Assembly: GCA_003246455.1 (NCBI GenBank)
Contig: QKAF01000130.1
Coordinates: forward strand, 56,641 to 120,640
Direction: 5' to 3'
Length of the DNA stretch: 64,000 nt
Origin: Bacteroidota bacterium
GTDB taxonomy: Bacteria > Bacteroidota > Ignavibacteria > SZUA-365
A model generated the notes under the pieces. That model saw nothing but the letters and a program-made list of their open reading frames with translations. It searched no databases and had not been told where the DNA came from. Within the stretch, counting starts at the first letter, position 1. The number at the start of each line of letters is the position of its first letter. This document shows, one piece after another, positions 43,072-51,509 of this stretch. The translations under genes and the position numbers were made by a program.

Positions 43072-44451
43072 ATGAAAATAGTATTATCAGCTCTTGTACT
43101 CTTGTTGTCTGCGTCGCTGCGGGCGCAGGACCATGTCGATTACGTGACCGGGCCTTTCGCTTCTCCCCGGGAGGTGACCGAAACGTGCCTGGGATGTCAC
43201 GAGGAGATCGGGACCGATATTCTGCAGACACGTCACTGGAACTGGATGGGCAGTGAAACCGAGGCAGGCGAGGGTGACTCCCCGGTCTTCGGAAAACGGA
43301 ATCTCATCAACAATTTCTGTATCGCCGTCTCGTCGAACTGGCCGCGGTGCACGAGCTGTCATATCGGATACGGGTGGAAGGACGCGAGCTTCGACAGGAC
43401 CGACCCGGCGAACATCGACTGCCTGGTCTGCCACGCCAGTGCCGGTGAATACACGAAGTCTCCCGCAGGTGCGGGCATGCCCGCCGAGGGAGTCGATCTG
43501 CTCGCGGCGGCACAGAGCGTCGGCAAACCGACGAGGAAAAACTGCGGGGTGTGTCATTTCGACGGCGGCGGCGGCAGCGGCGTGAAACACGGCGACCTGG
43601 ATGACAGCATGTATGCGCCATCACGCGAACTGGACGTCCACATGGGCGGCATGGACATGCAGTGCATCGATTGCCATACCTCGGAAAAACACGTCATCGC
43701 GGGGGCGAGCCACGGTTCGATGGCGATGAACGAGAATCACATCACCTGCCTCAACTGTCACGACACGGAAGTGCACAGCAAAGCGCTGCTCAACAGGCAT
43801 ACCGCCACGGTGGCCTGCGAAACCTGCCACATCCCTGCGTTCGCGCGCGAGCAGCCCACGAAGACGTGGTGGGACTGGTCGGCTGCCGGGCAGGACCGGA
43901 AGGAGGAAAAGAACGCGCTCGGCAAGGAAGCCTACAGCAAGATGAAGGGAGCATTTCGATGGGAGAAGAATGTCGTGCCGGCGTACCGCTGGCATAACGG
44001 GGGTGCCGAGTATTACCGGCAGGGAGAGGAAATCGATCCGTCAAAACCGGTTCTGTTGAATGTCCTCCGCGGCAGCATCAAGGATCCGGATTCGCGGATC
44101 GCGCCGTTCAAGATCATGCGCGGCATGCAGCCGTACGATGAAGGCAACCGCTATCTCGTCGTGCCGCATCTGTTCGGGCCGGACGGATACTGGAAAACAT
44201 TCGACTGGGTTTCCGCGGCACGTATCGGCATGGAATCGGCGGGGCTTCAGTTCTCGGGAAAAGTCGGCTTCGTCGAAACGCACATGTCCTGGCCGATCAA
44301 TCACATGGTCGCACCGAAGGAGCAGGCGCTGAGCTGCACCAGCTGCCACGGGAAAAAGGGCGAACGGCGGCTGGACTGGAAGCTCCTCGGATACGGCAAG
44401 GATCCCATCACGCGCGGAACGCGATTCAAGCAGAAGCTGACAAAGAAATGA
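43072..44451 (+). CDS. Octaheme tetrathionate-reductase-like cytochrome c (OTR family)
   Basis: The start at MKIVLSALVLLLSASLRAQ gives a signal peptide. The mature protein has eight CXXCH motifs: CLGCH, CTSCH, CLVCH, CGVCH, CIDCH, CLNCH, CETCH, CTSCH. Flanking text such as TRHWNWMG, PRCTSCHIGYGW and HMSWPINHMVAPKEQALSCTSCHG is characteristic of the OTR family. OTR enzymes are periplasmic and reduce tetrathionate, nitrite or hydroxylamine in vitro; the natural substrate is unsettled. There is no T9SS tail, unlike the other octaheme protein at 19773. Confidence 0.9.
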   Translation: MKIVLSALVLLLSASLRAQDHVDYVTGPFASPREVTETCLGCHEEIGTDILQTRHWNWMGSETEAGEGDSPVFGKRNLINNFCIAVSSNWPRCTSCHIGYGWKDASFDRTDPANIDCLVCHASAGEYTKSPAGAGMPAEGVDLLAAAQSVGKPTRKNCGVCHFDGGGGSGVKHGDLDDSMYAPSRELDVHMGGMDMQCIDCHTSEKHVIAGASHGSMAMNENHITCLNCHDTEVHSKALLNRHTATVACETCHIPAFAREQPTKTWWDWSAAGQDRKEEKNALGKEAYSKMKGAFRWEKNVVPAYRWHNGGAEYYRQGEEIDPSKPVLLNVLRGSIKDPDSRIAPFKIMRGMQPYDEGNRYLVVPHLFGPDGYWKTFDWVSAARIGMESAGLQFSGKVGFVETHMSWPINHMVAPKEQALSCTSCHGKKGERRLDWKLLGYGKDPITRGTRFKQKLTKK

Positions 44452-44467
44452 GCATGCAGCGTTCACG

Positions 44468-44498
44468 AAAAAGGCCCGCCGATCGGCGGGCCTTTTTT
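44468..44498 (+). terminator. Bidirectional terminator between OTR and peroxiredoxin genes
   Basis: The 10-bp stem AAGGCCCGCC-GATC-GGCGGGCCTT is flanked by an A-run on the left and TTTT on the right. It can stop transcripts from both convergent genes. Confidence 0.85.
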
Positions 44499-44553
44499 CG
44501 CTCTCTCATTCATTCATTACCTGCGTCGAAACAGATATCTCCTGGACTTTTTT

Positions 44554-45096
44554 TTATGCCGCCTTCTCGAGGGTGGGCTGACCCGGTTCCCAGTTGCACG
44601 GCGTCTTCACGCCCGTCTGCAGCGCTTCGAGGACGCGAAGCGTCTCAGGGATGCTGCGGCCGGTTTCGAGATCGTTCACGCTCACCCATTTGATGATACC
44701 TTCAGGATCAACGATAAACGTTGCCCGGAGTGCCACGCCGTCAGTCTTGTCGAGAATGCCGAGCGAGGAGGTGAGCTCATGCTTTACATCCGCAAGCATC
44801 GGGAACGGAAGGTCCTTCAGGTCGGGATGCGTATTGCGCCATGCGAGATGCACCCAGCGCGAATCCGTGCTTGCGCCGATCAGCTGTGCGTTGTTCGCGG
44901 CGAAATCCGCGTTGCGCTTACCGAATTCCGCGATCTCCGTAGGACAGATGAACGTGAAATCTTCCGGCCAGAAGAAAATGACCTGCCATTTGTCTGCATA
45001 CGTGTTATTGGAAATTTCGCCGAACTCTTTTCCCGGTTCACGACTGACACAGGCGAGAAGATTGAATTCAGGAAACTTGTCTCCGACTGTAAGCAT
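44554..45096 (-). CDS. ahpC: Peroxiredoxin, AhpC/2-Cys type
   Basis: The 180-residue enzyme has the peroxidatic site DFTFICPTE (Cys51) and a C-terminal resolving Cys in TPCNWEPG (near 167). RATFIVDPEGIIKWVSVNDLETGR is typical of AhpC-like 2-Cys peroxiredoxins. It reduces hydroperoxides with electrons from a thioredoxin-like partner; no AhpF/AhpD is adjacent. GGAGG lies eight bases before the ATG. Confidence 0.93.
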   Translation of the reverse strand: MLTVGDKFPEFNLLACVSREPGKEFGEISNNTYADKWQVIFFWPEDFTFICPTEIAEFGKRNADFAANNAQLIGASTDSRWVHLAWRNTHPDLKDLPFPMLADVKHELTSSLGILDKTDGVALRATFIVDPEGIIKWVSVNDLETGRSIPETLRVLEALQTGVKTPCNWEPGQPTLEKAA

Positions 45097-45320
45097 GGGA
45101 GTAATCCTCCGAAAAACTGTTGAGTATGTTGAATAGACGATCTGTATGGAAAAGGCTCAATATGGATAGAGAACCTCAGGATTGTCGATTTATCCATATT
45201 TCAATGAAACGCCTGGAGGAGGGCGAAAAATTCCTGCTTTGAAAGAAAAATTTCGGTGGAGATGGAAACGGCGGATTTTCAGCGAAAATTGGTGTCTGGG
45301 AAAGGGCACGGATTCGGTTC

Positions 45321-45349
45321 TTGTCCGGACTCCCGCTTTCTTCTTAAAT
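45321..45349 (+). promoter_or_regulatory. Possible htpG promoter
   Basis: TTGTCC and TTAAAT are 17 bases apart, each a 4/6 match, about 40 bases before the HtpG ATG. The rest of the 294-base gap back to the peroxiredoxin gene is AT-richer than coding DNA and shows no other clear element; no CIRCE-type repeat was seen. Confidence 0.3.
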
Positions 45350-45390
45350 TATGTGCTGTCTGAAATGTTCAAGCATACAAGGATCACGTC

Positions 45391-47262
45391 ATGAGTGAAG
45401 AAACGCGCGCCTCCGTACAGGAATTCGAGTACAAGGCGGAGATGAAGCAGCTGCTCCACCTGATTATTCATTCCCTCTATACGCACCCCGAGGTGTTTCT
45501 GCGCGAATTGATTTCCAATGCATCGGACGCTCTCAACAAGGTGCGATTCATGCAGGTGCGGAACCTTCCGGTGCTGCAGCCGGAGGAGGAGCTTCGCATT
45601 ACCATCGACATCGATGACAAGAACCAGAATCTTTCGATCGAGGATACGGGCGTCGGTATGACGCGTGAGGATCTGATCGAGCGTATCGGCACCGTCGCCA
45701 GCTCCGGCACGCTGGAGTTTCTCACGAAATCGAAATCGGGCGAGGAAAAATTCGACGGGGGTGAACTCATCGGAAAGTTCGGAGTCGGATTCTATTCCGT
45801 CTTCATGGTTACCGAGGAGGTCACCATCGAGACGCGTTCGGCGGATCCGGACGAAAAGGCCTGGCGATGGACCTCCCGCGGCGAAGGAAAATTCACCATC
45901 GAGGAAATCGATCGCAGCGAGCGCGGAACGCGGATTTCCTTCAAGCTGAAGGAAGAGTCGAAGGACCTCGCGGGCGAATACCGCATCAAGGACCTGATCA
46001 AGAAATACTCGAACTTCGTCGACTTCCCGATCTATATCGGGAAAGAGAAGATCAACAGCGTCAGCGCTCTGTGGCAGCGCAAGAAAGAAGACCTGCAGAA
46101 GGAGGAGCTCGACGAGTTCTACAAATTCGTCGCCGGGGATTTCCGCGAACCCATGGATTCGCTTTCGCTGCACATCGAAGGCCGCGTGAATTTCAAGGCC
46201 CTGCTCTTCGTTCCGGCGGAAGCGCCGATGGGATATTTCGATCCCCGGGAGGAGAAAAGCCTGCACCTGTATGTGAACCGGGTGTTCATCCAGGATGACT
46301 GCAAGGATATCGTGCCGGAGTACCTTCGCTTCCTGAAGGGAGTCGTCGACACTGAGGATCTGCCGCTGAACGTGTCACGCGAAGTGACGCAGTCGAGTCC
46401 TGTCACCGCCAAGATCAAGGAAATCGTCACCAATCGCGTTCTCGGCATGTTCGAGGAGTGGGCGTCGTCGGATCCGGAAAAGTACGCCGGCTTCTTCCGC
46501 CATTTCGGCAACTACCTGAAACTCGGTCTCGGCAGCGATTTCACGAACAAGGACAGAATCGTCGAACTCATGCGCTTCGAAACGAGCAAGACCGAGCCCG
46601 GGAAGATGACGTCGTTCAAGGAATACGTCGCGGCGATGGGTGAAGAGCAGAAGGAGATCTATTACATCACGGGAGAGAGCCGTGCCGTGGTGGAGAAGAA
46701 TCCCAACCTCGAGTACTTCCGCAAGAATAACATCGAAGTCATTTTTCTCACCGGGCCTGTCGACCTGTTCACGATTACGACGCTGCCGGAATATGACGGG
46801 AAAGCAATCGTTTCGACGGAGAAGGCCGATATCGACATCGCGAAAGACACCGTCACCGATGAGGAGGATACGCTCAAGGGACGCGAAGCGAAGGATATTC
46901 TGACCCGCTGCAAGGAGATTCTCGGTGATCGGGTCGAAGATGTCATCGAGTCGAAGCGCCTGGTCGACAGCGTTGCGACGCTGGTCGTCGGCAAGAGCGG
47001 CATGGATGCGCAGATGGAGCGCATGATGAAAATGATGGACAGCAATTTCACATCGAGCAAGAAAATTCTCGAGGTGAACATGCGCCATCCGCTGATGAAG
47101 AATCTCGCGCGCATCAACAGCGAGAATCATGACGACCCGACGCTGCTGCAGGCCGTCGAGCAGATGTACCAGGGTGCACTGCTCGTGGAAGACAACCTGC
47201 AGGATCCCGTCGACTTTGTGCGCCGCGCCATGGAGTTCATGGAGAAGGCAACCCGTTCCTGA
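45391..47262 (+). CDS. htpG: Molecular chaperone HtpG (Hsp90)
   Basis: Full-length bacterial Hsp90 of 623 residues. ATP-lid and pocket motifs are in order: LRELISNASDALNKVRFM, IEDTGVGMTREDL, GTVASSGTLEFL and IGKFGVGFYSVFMV. The middle domain has the catalytic Arg region (EDLPLNVSREVTQSSP). The C-terminal dimer domain ends the protein without an MEEVD tail, as usual in bacteria. It assists folding of stress-sensitive proteins. Confidence 0.98.
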   Translation: MSEETRASVQEFEYKAEMKQLLHLIIHSLYTHPEVFLRELISNASDALNKVRFMQVRNLPVLQPEEELRITIDIDDKNQNLSIEDTGVGMTREDLIERIGTVASSGTLEFLTKSKSGEEKFDGGELIGKFGVGFYSVFMVTEEVTIETRSADPDEKAWRWTSRGEGKFTIEEIDRSERGTRISFKLKEESKDLAGEYRIKDLIKKYSNFVDFPIYIGKEKINSVSALWQRKKEDLQKEELDEFYKFVAGDFREPMDSLSLHIEGRVNFKALLFVPAEAPMGYFDPREEKSLHLYVNRVFIQDDCKDIVPEYLRFLKGVVDTEDLPLNVSREVTQSSPVTAKIKEIVTNRVLGMFEEWASSDPEKYAGFFRHFGNYLKLGLGSDFTNKDRIVELMRFETSKTEPGKMTSFKEYVAAMGEEQKEIYYITGESRAVVEKNPNLEYFRKNNIEVIFLTGPVDLFTITTLPEYDGKAIVSTEKADIDIAKDTVTDEEDTLKGREAKDILTRCKEILGDRVEDVIESKRLVDSVATLVVGKSGMDAQMERMMKMMDSNFTSSKKILEVNMRHPLMKNLARINSENHDDPTLLQAVEQMYQGALLVEDNLQDPVDFVRRAMEFMEKATRS

Positions 47263-47286
47263 TTTCCCGTCACGCGGGTAAAACGC

Positions 47287-47320
47287 AAAGAGGCTGTCCC
47301 TTCGGACAGCCTCTTTTTTT
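47287..47320 (+). terminator. Intrinsic terminator after htpG
   Basis: The 10-bp stem GAGGCTGTCC-CTTC-GGACAGCCTC is followed by seven T and preceded by AAA. It is strong on the + strand and may also serve the convergent vWA gene weakly. Confidence 0.9.
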
Positions 47321-47342
47321 GTTCGCTGTGCATGCGGAAAAC

Positions 47343-48557
47343 TTAGCGAACGATCATTGTTCTTGTTGCCGTCACGCTCCCGCTGCTAAGACGATAGATA
47401 TACATGCCGGGTGCGAATCCCCGGGCGTTGAATCGAACGACATGGCTGCCGGGCAGAATGTCTGCATCGACCAGCTTCGCCATGCGTCGGCCGAGGAGGT
47501 CGAAAACCTCCAGACGGACCGGCTGCGGACTGTCGATTCCGCTGAGCGAGTAGGAAATGACCGTTTCGCCGGAAGGCGAAAAGGGATTCGGAACATTCTG
47601 CGCAAGTTCCAGTGCGAACGGCGCGGCCTGATCCGGGCGGGCGATGCCCGTGGTCGTCACGGCTGCTTCATGCCAGTTTGCAGCCGCGGTTTCGCCGCAC
47701 GCCACGACCGAGATCTGAAGCTCATGCATCGCGGCATCCGGATCCGGAGATTTGAATGCCACCGTGTGTTCCTCGAAGCCATGTCCCATGAAGGTCGCGA
47801 TCTGCGTGAAGACGGTTTGCAGATCGTTTGCGTTCGGAGTCTGGAAGTAGCTTCCACCGGTCAGCAGTGCGATGAGTTGGAGATCCGCCGCATTGACAGC
47901 GCTGCCGAGACCGATGGTGAACACGCGGAGATTGTAGAGCTGCGCGAGCGCAATGATCTGCGTGGGCGTATGGACACTGCTGTTGTCTCCGCCGTCCGTG
48001 AGCACCACCACTGCCTTCTTCTGGTTCGATCCGTTGGTCTGCAGTTCCGTGAGTCCTTCCCAGATGCCGTCCCAGACAGCCGTGGCTCCGGAGGCGGGAA
48101 GCTGCTGCACGGCGGCGTCCAGCGCTGTCAGACTCGATGTCATGCTCTGCTGCAATGTTACGGACTGTGTGAACCAGAAGATTGCCCCTTCGTCCGTCAC
48201 GCTGTCCATCAGCTGAATGAACGCGCTTCCTGCGATCTTGGCGGCTGCATTGGCGGATCCACTCATACTGCCGCTGGCGTCAAACACGAGCACAGCGGAA
48301 ATCGGATTGTGCACCATCGGAGAGGAGCTCTCGATGATACTGAAGTCATTGACCGGCTGGCCGTTGTCCGTGACCGCCAGCTGACTGCGCGTCAGGTTGA
48401 ACTGCGTTTCACCGTCGCAGCGAATCGAAACGGTAAACAGTCCGTTCGGATTCCCTTTCACGACGTGCATCGTGGTGATGCGCGCCGCGGTCTGTGCGAA
48501 CAGGGAAGTTGAGATCAGCACGAAAAGCAATGCTGCGATGGTCGAAAAGTGTTTCAT
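47343..48557 (-). CDS. Secreted von Willebrand A protein with T9SS sorting domain
   Basis: The start at MKHFSTIAALLFVLISTSLFAQ has GGAGGT upstream. After a short N-terminal domain, a vWA domain holds a MIDAS motif (VLVFDASGSMSGSANAAAK), the second-ligand region (SGATAVWDGIWEGLTEL) and VVVLTDGGDNSS. The C-terminal 80 residues (LAQNVPNPFSPSGETVISYS ... GMYIYRLSSGSVTATRTMIV) are a T9SS type A sorting domain. It is a paralogue of the lipoprotein encoded just upstream and is the last gene of the sigma-factor operon. It may bind proteins in a metal-dependent way at the cell surface. Confidence 0.88.
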   Translation of the reverse strand: MKHFSTIAALLFVLISTSLFAQTAARITTMHVVKGNPNGLFTVSIRCDGETQFNLTRSQLAVTDNGQPVNDFSIIESSSPMVHNPISAVLVFDASGSMSGSANAAAKIAGSAFIQLMDSVTDEGAIFWFTQSVTLQQSMTSSLTALDAAVQQLPASGATAVWDGIWEGLTELQTNGSNQKKAVVVLTDGGDNSSVHTPTQIIALAQLYNLRVFTIGLGSAVNAADLQLIALLTGGSYFQTPNANDLQTVFTQIATFMGHGFEEHTVAFKSPDPDAAMHELQISVVACGETAAANWHEAAVTTTGIARPDQAAPFALELAQNVPNPFSPSGETVISYSLSGIDSPQPVRLEVFDLLGRRMAKLVDADILPGSHVVRFNARGFAPGMYIYRLSSGSVTATRTMIVR

Positions 48558-48601
48558 ACCTACCTCCGAATGGGTTCCAATGGGCATGTCGACCTGCCTG
48601 G

Positions 48602-49345
48602 CTATGGTGTTTTCAGTTTGTGCACGATATCCCGGCAGATGTCGTCGATCTGCGAAAGGAACGGCTGTGAATAATGCTGCCCCCCTGTGGACTGCGCGAT
48701 ATTGCGCAGCACCACTTCCTGGCTGGTGAGTCTGAGTGCTATGGAATATACAGGAATGTTTTCGCCTTGTCCAAGCGTGGTGATCTTGCTCGGGGTTCCG
48801 AGCGTGCTCGAATTATCGTCGCTGTCGGTGATGATGATGACCGCCCGGCGGGCGTGTGTCGCCTTCGACTGCAGTTCGAGCATCCCCTTGTAGATGCCGT
48901 CCCACATCGCGGTCGCGCCATCGATCGGAATGGCGTCGACGGCGGCGCGCAGCAGCGAGACCTGCGAAGTGATGTGCTGCGCGATCGTGGCTGTCTGCGT
49001 GAAGAAGACGACGACGCCTTCGTCCTTCGCGCCATCGAGGGAATCAAGCGCCGCGTTGCATCCGTCGCGGAACGCCTGCGCAGTCTGCGGGGTGATGCTG
49101 CCGCTCGCATCCACGACGAGCGCGACGGAGAAATGGACCTGCTGAGCGGTGGAATCTCCACCGGAGGTATCGGGCGGGAGGATGATGGAAATCGGAGTTC
49201 CGATGTTGTCCGCGAGGGGGATGGAAATCCTGTCGACAAAGCGATTGCGCGGCGTCTGCACGTCGAGCGGGGAGTCGCAGGCACTGTAGAATAGTGTGAA
49301 CAGCGCCGCGGCGGCAAGAAGGACCGGAATACGTAGAACGCGCAT
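48602..49345 (-). CDS. von Willebrand A lipoprotein
   Basis: The lipobox FYSAC (Cys23) marks an outer-membrane or periplasmic lipoprotein. The vWA domain has MIDAS VALVVDASGSITPQTAQ, IPIDGATAMWDGIYKGMLEL and RAVIIITDSDDNSS, all closely matching the T9SS-tailed paralogue downstream. It begins three bases after the anti-sigma-like gene stop, so the two are tightly coupled. Its partner is unknown. Confidence 0.88.
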   Translation of the reverse strand: MRVLRIPVLLAAAALFTLFYSACDSPLDVQTPRNRFVDRISIPLADNIGTPISIILPPDTSGGDSTAQQVHFSVALVVDASGSITPQTAQAFRDGCNAALDSLDGAKDEGVVVFFTQTATIAQHITSQVSLLRAAVDAIPIDGATAMWDGIYKGMLELQSKATHARRAVIIITDSDDNSSTLGTPSKITTLGQGENIPVYSIALRLTSQEVVLRNIAQSTGGQHYSQPFLSQIDDICRDIVHKLKTP

Positions 49346-49348
49346 GTA

Positions 49349-50509
49349 TCAGAACTCGTACGAGACGCCGTAGGTCATACCCACCTTGTTTGTGCTGAAC
49401 CAGTTATTCTGGAAGCGATACATCAGCACGCTGCCTTCGGCGCCAACGACCACCGCGATGCGGTCGAACGGCCGGAACTTGAGGCCCAGCGTGGCGCGGG
49501 CGAGCGGACCGAGATCGAAGGCGCCGCCGGCCTGGAGCTGGGCAAATGGGTGGACGTGCGGGAGCAGGGCATCACCTGTAAACTGGTATACCGCCGTCGC
49601 CCAGTATGCCAGGGGATTCTGCTCATACCGCACGCGCATCCCAAGTTCTGTTCCGAAGAAGTGCTGAGAAAAGGCTTCCCTCCCCCCCTCGATGCCGATG
49701 GCGTGGTTGTCGCCCAGGGCGTACAGCACGCCGACATTCATATTGGAAAACCAGGGATCAGACTGCGAGACCACCGTCGGCGACGGGTCTGATCTCATGG
49801 ATACGTTCCGAGCATAAAACGTCACACCGTCCGGACGCGGAATCAGGTCGTAGAAGCGGACCTGTTCGTTCCGCACCCGACCGGGCTGCTCCGGCGCGGC
49901 GACCGCGGCGGCGAGGAGTTCAAGGTCGCGCGGGGTGACGTCGCGGACTTCGACGGCCGGCGGAAGGAGGGCGGAAGGATTTTCCCTCATGGCCGGTGTG
50001 ACGGCGGACCTTGCAGGTGACGCCGGAGGAATCGCAAGATCGGAGATCGGGGCGGGCTCTTCGATCACGACCGTTTCGCCCGGGGTGCTCACCACGCGTT
50101 CGACGATCGACCCGACTGCATCGAAGGGCAGCGGGAACTGGAAGTAGAGCAGCACCGCCGCGACAGTTGCCAGGATGGCCGATGTCGTGCTGAACCACAT
50201 GTGACGAAGCGCCGAAGCACCGGCCGCATGCGCGGTCGCATTATTCGCCGACGCGGCGTTTACCGTGGCAGAGGGGATCGTGAAGCCGAGAGATGCAAAA
50301 ATGGCCGCGGTGGCGGACGCCGGGGGCGTGAACGCCTCGATGTCATGCTGCACCGCCTTCCGAATGGCGATGTGATCCTGCATTTCGGCACGAAGCTCCG
50401 CGTTCGAAGACAGCTTCTGGAAGAGCACTTCTTCATGGGTGCCGCCCAGTTCGCCGTCCATGAACGCATGCAGCATTCGTGAATCCATATATTCGTTGGG
50501 ATTGCTCAT
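49349..50509 (-). CDS. Anti-sigma-factor-like membrane protein with beta-barrel-like C-terminus
   Basis: The N-terminus (SRMLHAFMDGELGGTHEEVLFQKLSSNAELRAEMQDHIAIRKAV) looks like the cytoplasmic sigma-binding domain of anti-sigma factors. A single membrane helix follows (WFSTTSAILATVAAVLLYFQF, about 103-125) and a Pro/Ala-rich linker. The last ~170 residues read like an outer-membrane barrel: SNMNVGVLYALGDNHAIGIEGG, AYWATAVYQFTG, FAQLQAGGAFDLGPLARATLGL, ending GMTYGVSYEF. It follows the ECF sigma gene by 30 bases. An inner-membrane helix plus an outer-membrane-like barrel on one chain is unusual. Confidence 0.72.
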   Translation of the reverse strand: MSNPNEYMDSRMLHAFMDGELGGTHEEVLFQKLSSNAELRAEMQDHIAIRKAVQHDIEAFTPPASATAAIFASLGFTIPSATVNAASANNATAHAAGASALRHMWFSTTSAILATVAAVLLYFQFPLPFDAVGSIVERVVSTPGETVVIEEPAPISDLAIPPASPARSAVTPAMRENPSALLPPAVEVRDVTPRDLELLAAAVAAPEQPGRVRNEQVRFYDLIPRPDGVTFYARNVSMRSDPSPTVVSQSDPWFSNMNVGVLYALGDNHAIGIEGGREAFSQHFFGTELGMRVRYEQNPLAYWATAVYQFTGDALLPHVHPFAQLQAGGAFDLGPLARATLGLKFRPFDRIAVVVGAEGSVLMYRFQNNWFSTNKVGMTYGVSYEF

Positions 50510-50539
50510 CGTCGTCTATCCTGACTTGTCTCTTTCCTT

Positions 50540-51103
50540 CTATCCACTGAATTCTGTCATATACGGGGCCAAAATGTCGCGAATCTTCTGTTTCGCCCTG
50601 AAAATGCGCACTTTCACATTCGAGAGGGACGCACCGACAATTTCAGCGATTTCCGCATAACTGAGTCCTTCATATTCCCGCAGAACAAAAACCTCGCGAT
50701 AGTCATCCGGCAGCATGTCGAGCGCCGTCGTGATAAGCTGCAGGAATTCCGTCTTTTCTGTCGTGGAAGGCTGCACGAGGGACTGATAATCCTCGAATTC
50801 CACGGTCTGCTTTCTGTTCCTTCTCTGGTTGAGGCAGAGATTCCGGGCGATTTTCAGCAGATAGCCCGGCACATTGGTCATCTCACGATCTTTCTGGGCG
50901 CTTTCGTAAAAACGAATGAACGTCTCCTGATACACATCCTGCGCTTCGTCGCGCTGACCGAGAAATCGAAGGCAGTACGCAAACACGCGACCTCCGTATC
51001 GAGCATAGAGCTCGGTGAAGGCTGCTTCCGCTTTCTCCTTTTCACCTGACAGGCGGTAAAACAGTTCAGCGTCCGGGGTGTTGTCTGTCTTGTTTCCGGA
51101 CAT
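50540..51103 (-). CDS. ECF-type RNA polymerase sigma factor
   Basis: Region 2 (AFTELYARYGGRVFAYCLRFLGQRDEAQDVYQETFIRFYE) and region 4 (LDMLPDDYREVFVLREYEGLSYAEIAEIVGASLSNVKVRIFRAKQKI) are complete and joined by a short linker, so this is a group 4 sigma factor of 187 residues. It heads the leftward operon with the anti-sigma-like membrane protein and two vWA proteins, which are probably its regulator and targets. Confidence 0.95.
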   Translation of the reverse strand: MSGNKTDNTPDAELFYRLSGEKEKAEAAFTELYARYGGRVFAYCLRFLGQRDEAQDVYQETFIRFYESAQKDREMTNVPGYLLKIARNLCLNQRRNRKQTVEFEDYQSLVQPSTTEKTEFLQLITTALDMLPDDYREVFVLREYEGLSYAEIAEIVGASLSNVKVRIFRAKQKIRDILAPYMTEFSG

Positions 51104-51221
51104 TGCGACGGCGTAGAAAGGTTCGGGGTATCAGTTATTCATTCGTTACATATACGTGATACAGCGTACAATGTTAGTAACACCCCAATATAGGGAAGGT
51201 TACAGGAAAGTGACAGATCAG
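51104..51221. other. Intergenic region upstream of the ECF operon
   Basis: This is the first part of the 406-base gap between the leftward ECF operon and the rightward M2/M3-like gene. It is AT-richer than its flanks (TTATTCATTCGTTACATATACG) and should contain the ECF operon promoter. I could not define boxes. The rest of the gap is the heptamer array, the hairpin unit and about 90 bases before the peptidase gene. Confidence 0.4.
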
Positions 51222-51389
51222 GCAGGAAGCAGGAGGCAGGAAGCAGGAAGCAGGAGGCAGGAAGCAGGAAGCAGGAGGCAGGAGGCAGGAAGCAGGAGGC
51301 AGGAAGCAGGAGGCAGGAAGCAGGAGGCAGGAGGCAGGAAGCAGGAGGCAGGAGGCAGGAAGCAGGAGGCAGGAAGCAGGAAGCAGGAA
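51222..51389 (+). repeat. (GCAGGAR)24 heptamer tandem array
   Basis: Exactly 24 uninterrupted copies of a 7-base unit, either GCAGGAA or GCAGGAG, span 168 bases. The A/G variants alternate irregularly, as after rounds of slippage and recombination. The heptamer is not a multiple of three codons in any known gene here; ORFs predicted across it are artefacts. Confidence 0.97.
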
Positions 51390-51415
51390 TGACGCAGGGA
51401 CGAGCCAACGGCTCG
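51390..51415 (+). repeat. Dispersed intergenic repeat, copy 2 (26-base hairpin unit)
   Basis: TGACGCAGGGACGAGCCAAC-GGCTCG is identical over 26 bases to 32967-32992 and directly follows the heptamer array, as at copy 1. The inner CGAGCC-AAC-GGCTCG forms a hairpin. Confidence 0.9.
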
Positions 51416-51509
51416 ACCACGAGCGGGAGGCGGATTTCGGAATTCCCATATGTCTGTCGTAATTTAAGAGTTGTTCGCAGCAGACGATGAATTATAACCG
51501 GAGGTATCA

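Noticed and set aside
45182-45394. 70-residue ORF upstream of htpG
   Set aside because: AT-rich promoter-like region, no ribosome site, overlaps the htpG start; no family recognised.
51222-51389. CRISPR array
   Set aside because: The 7-base units are contiguous with no spacers and there are no cas genes.
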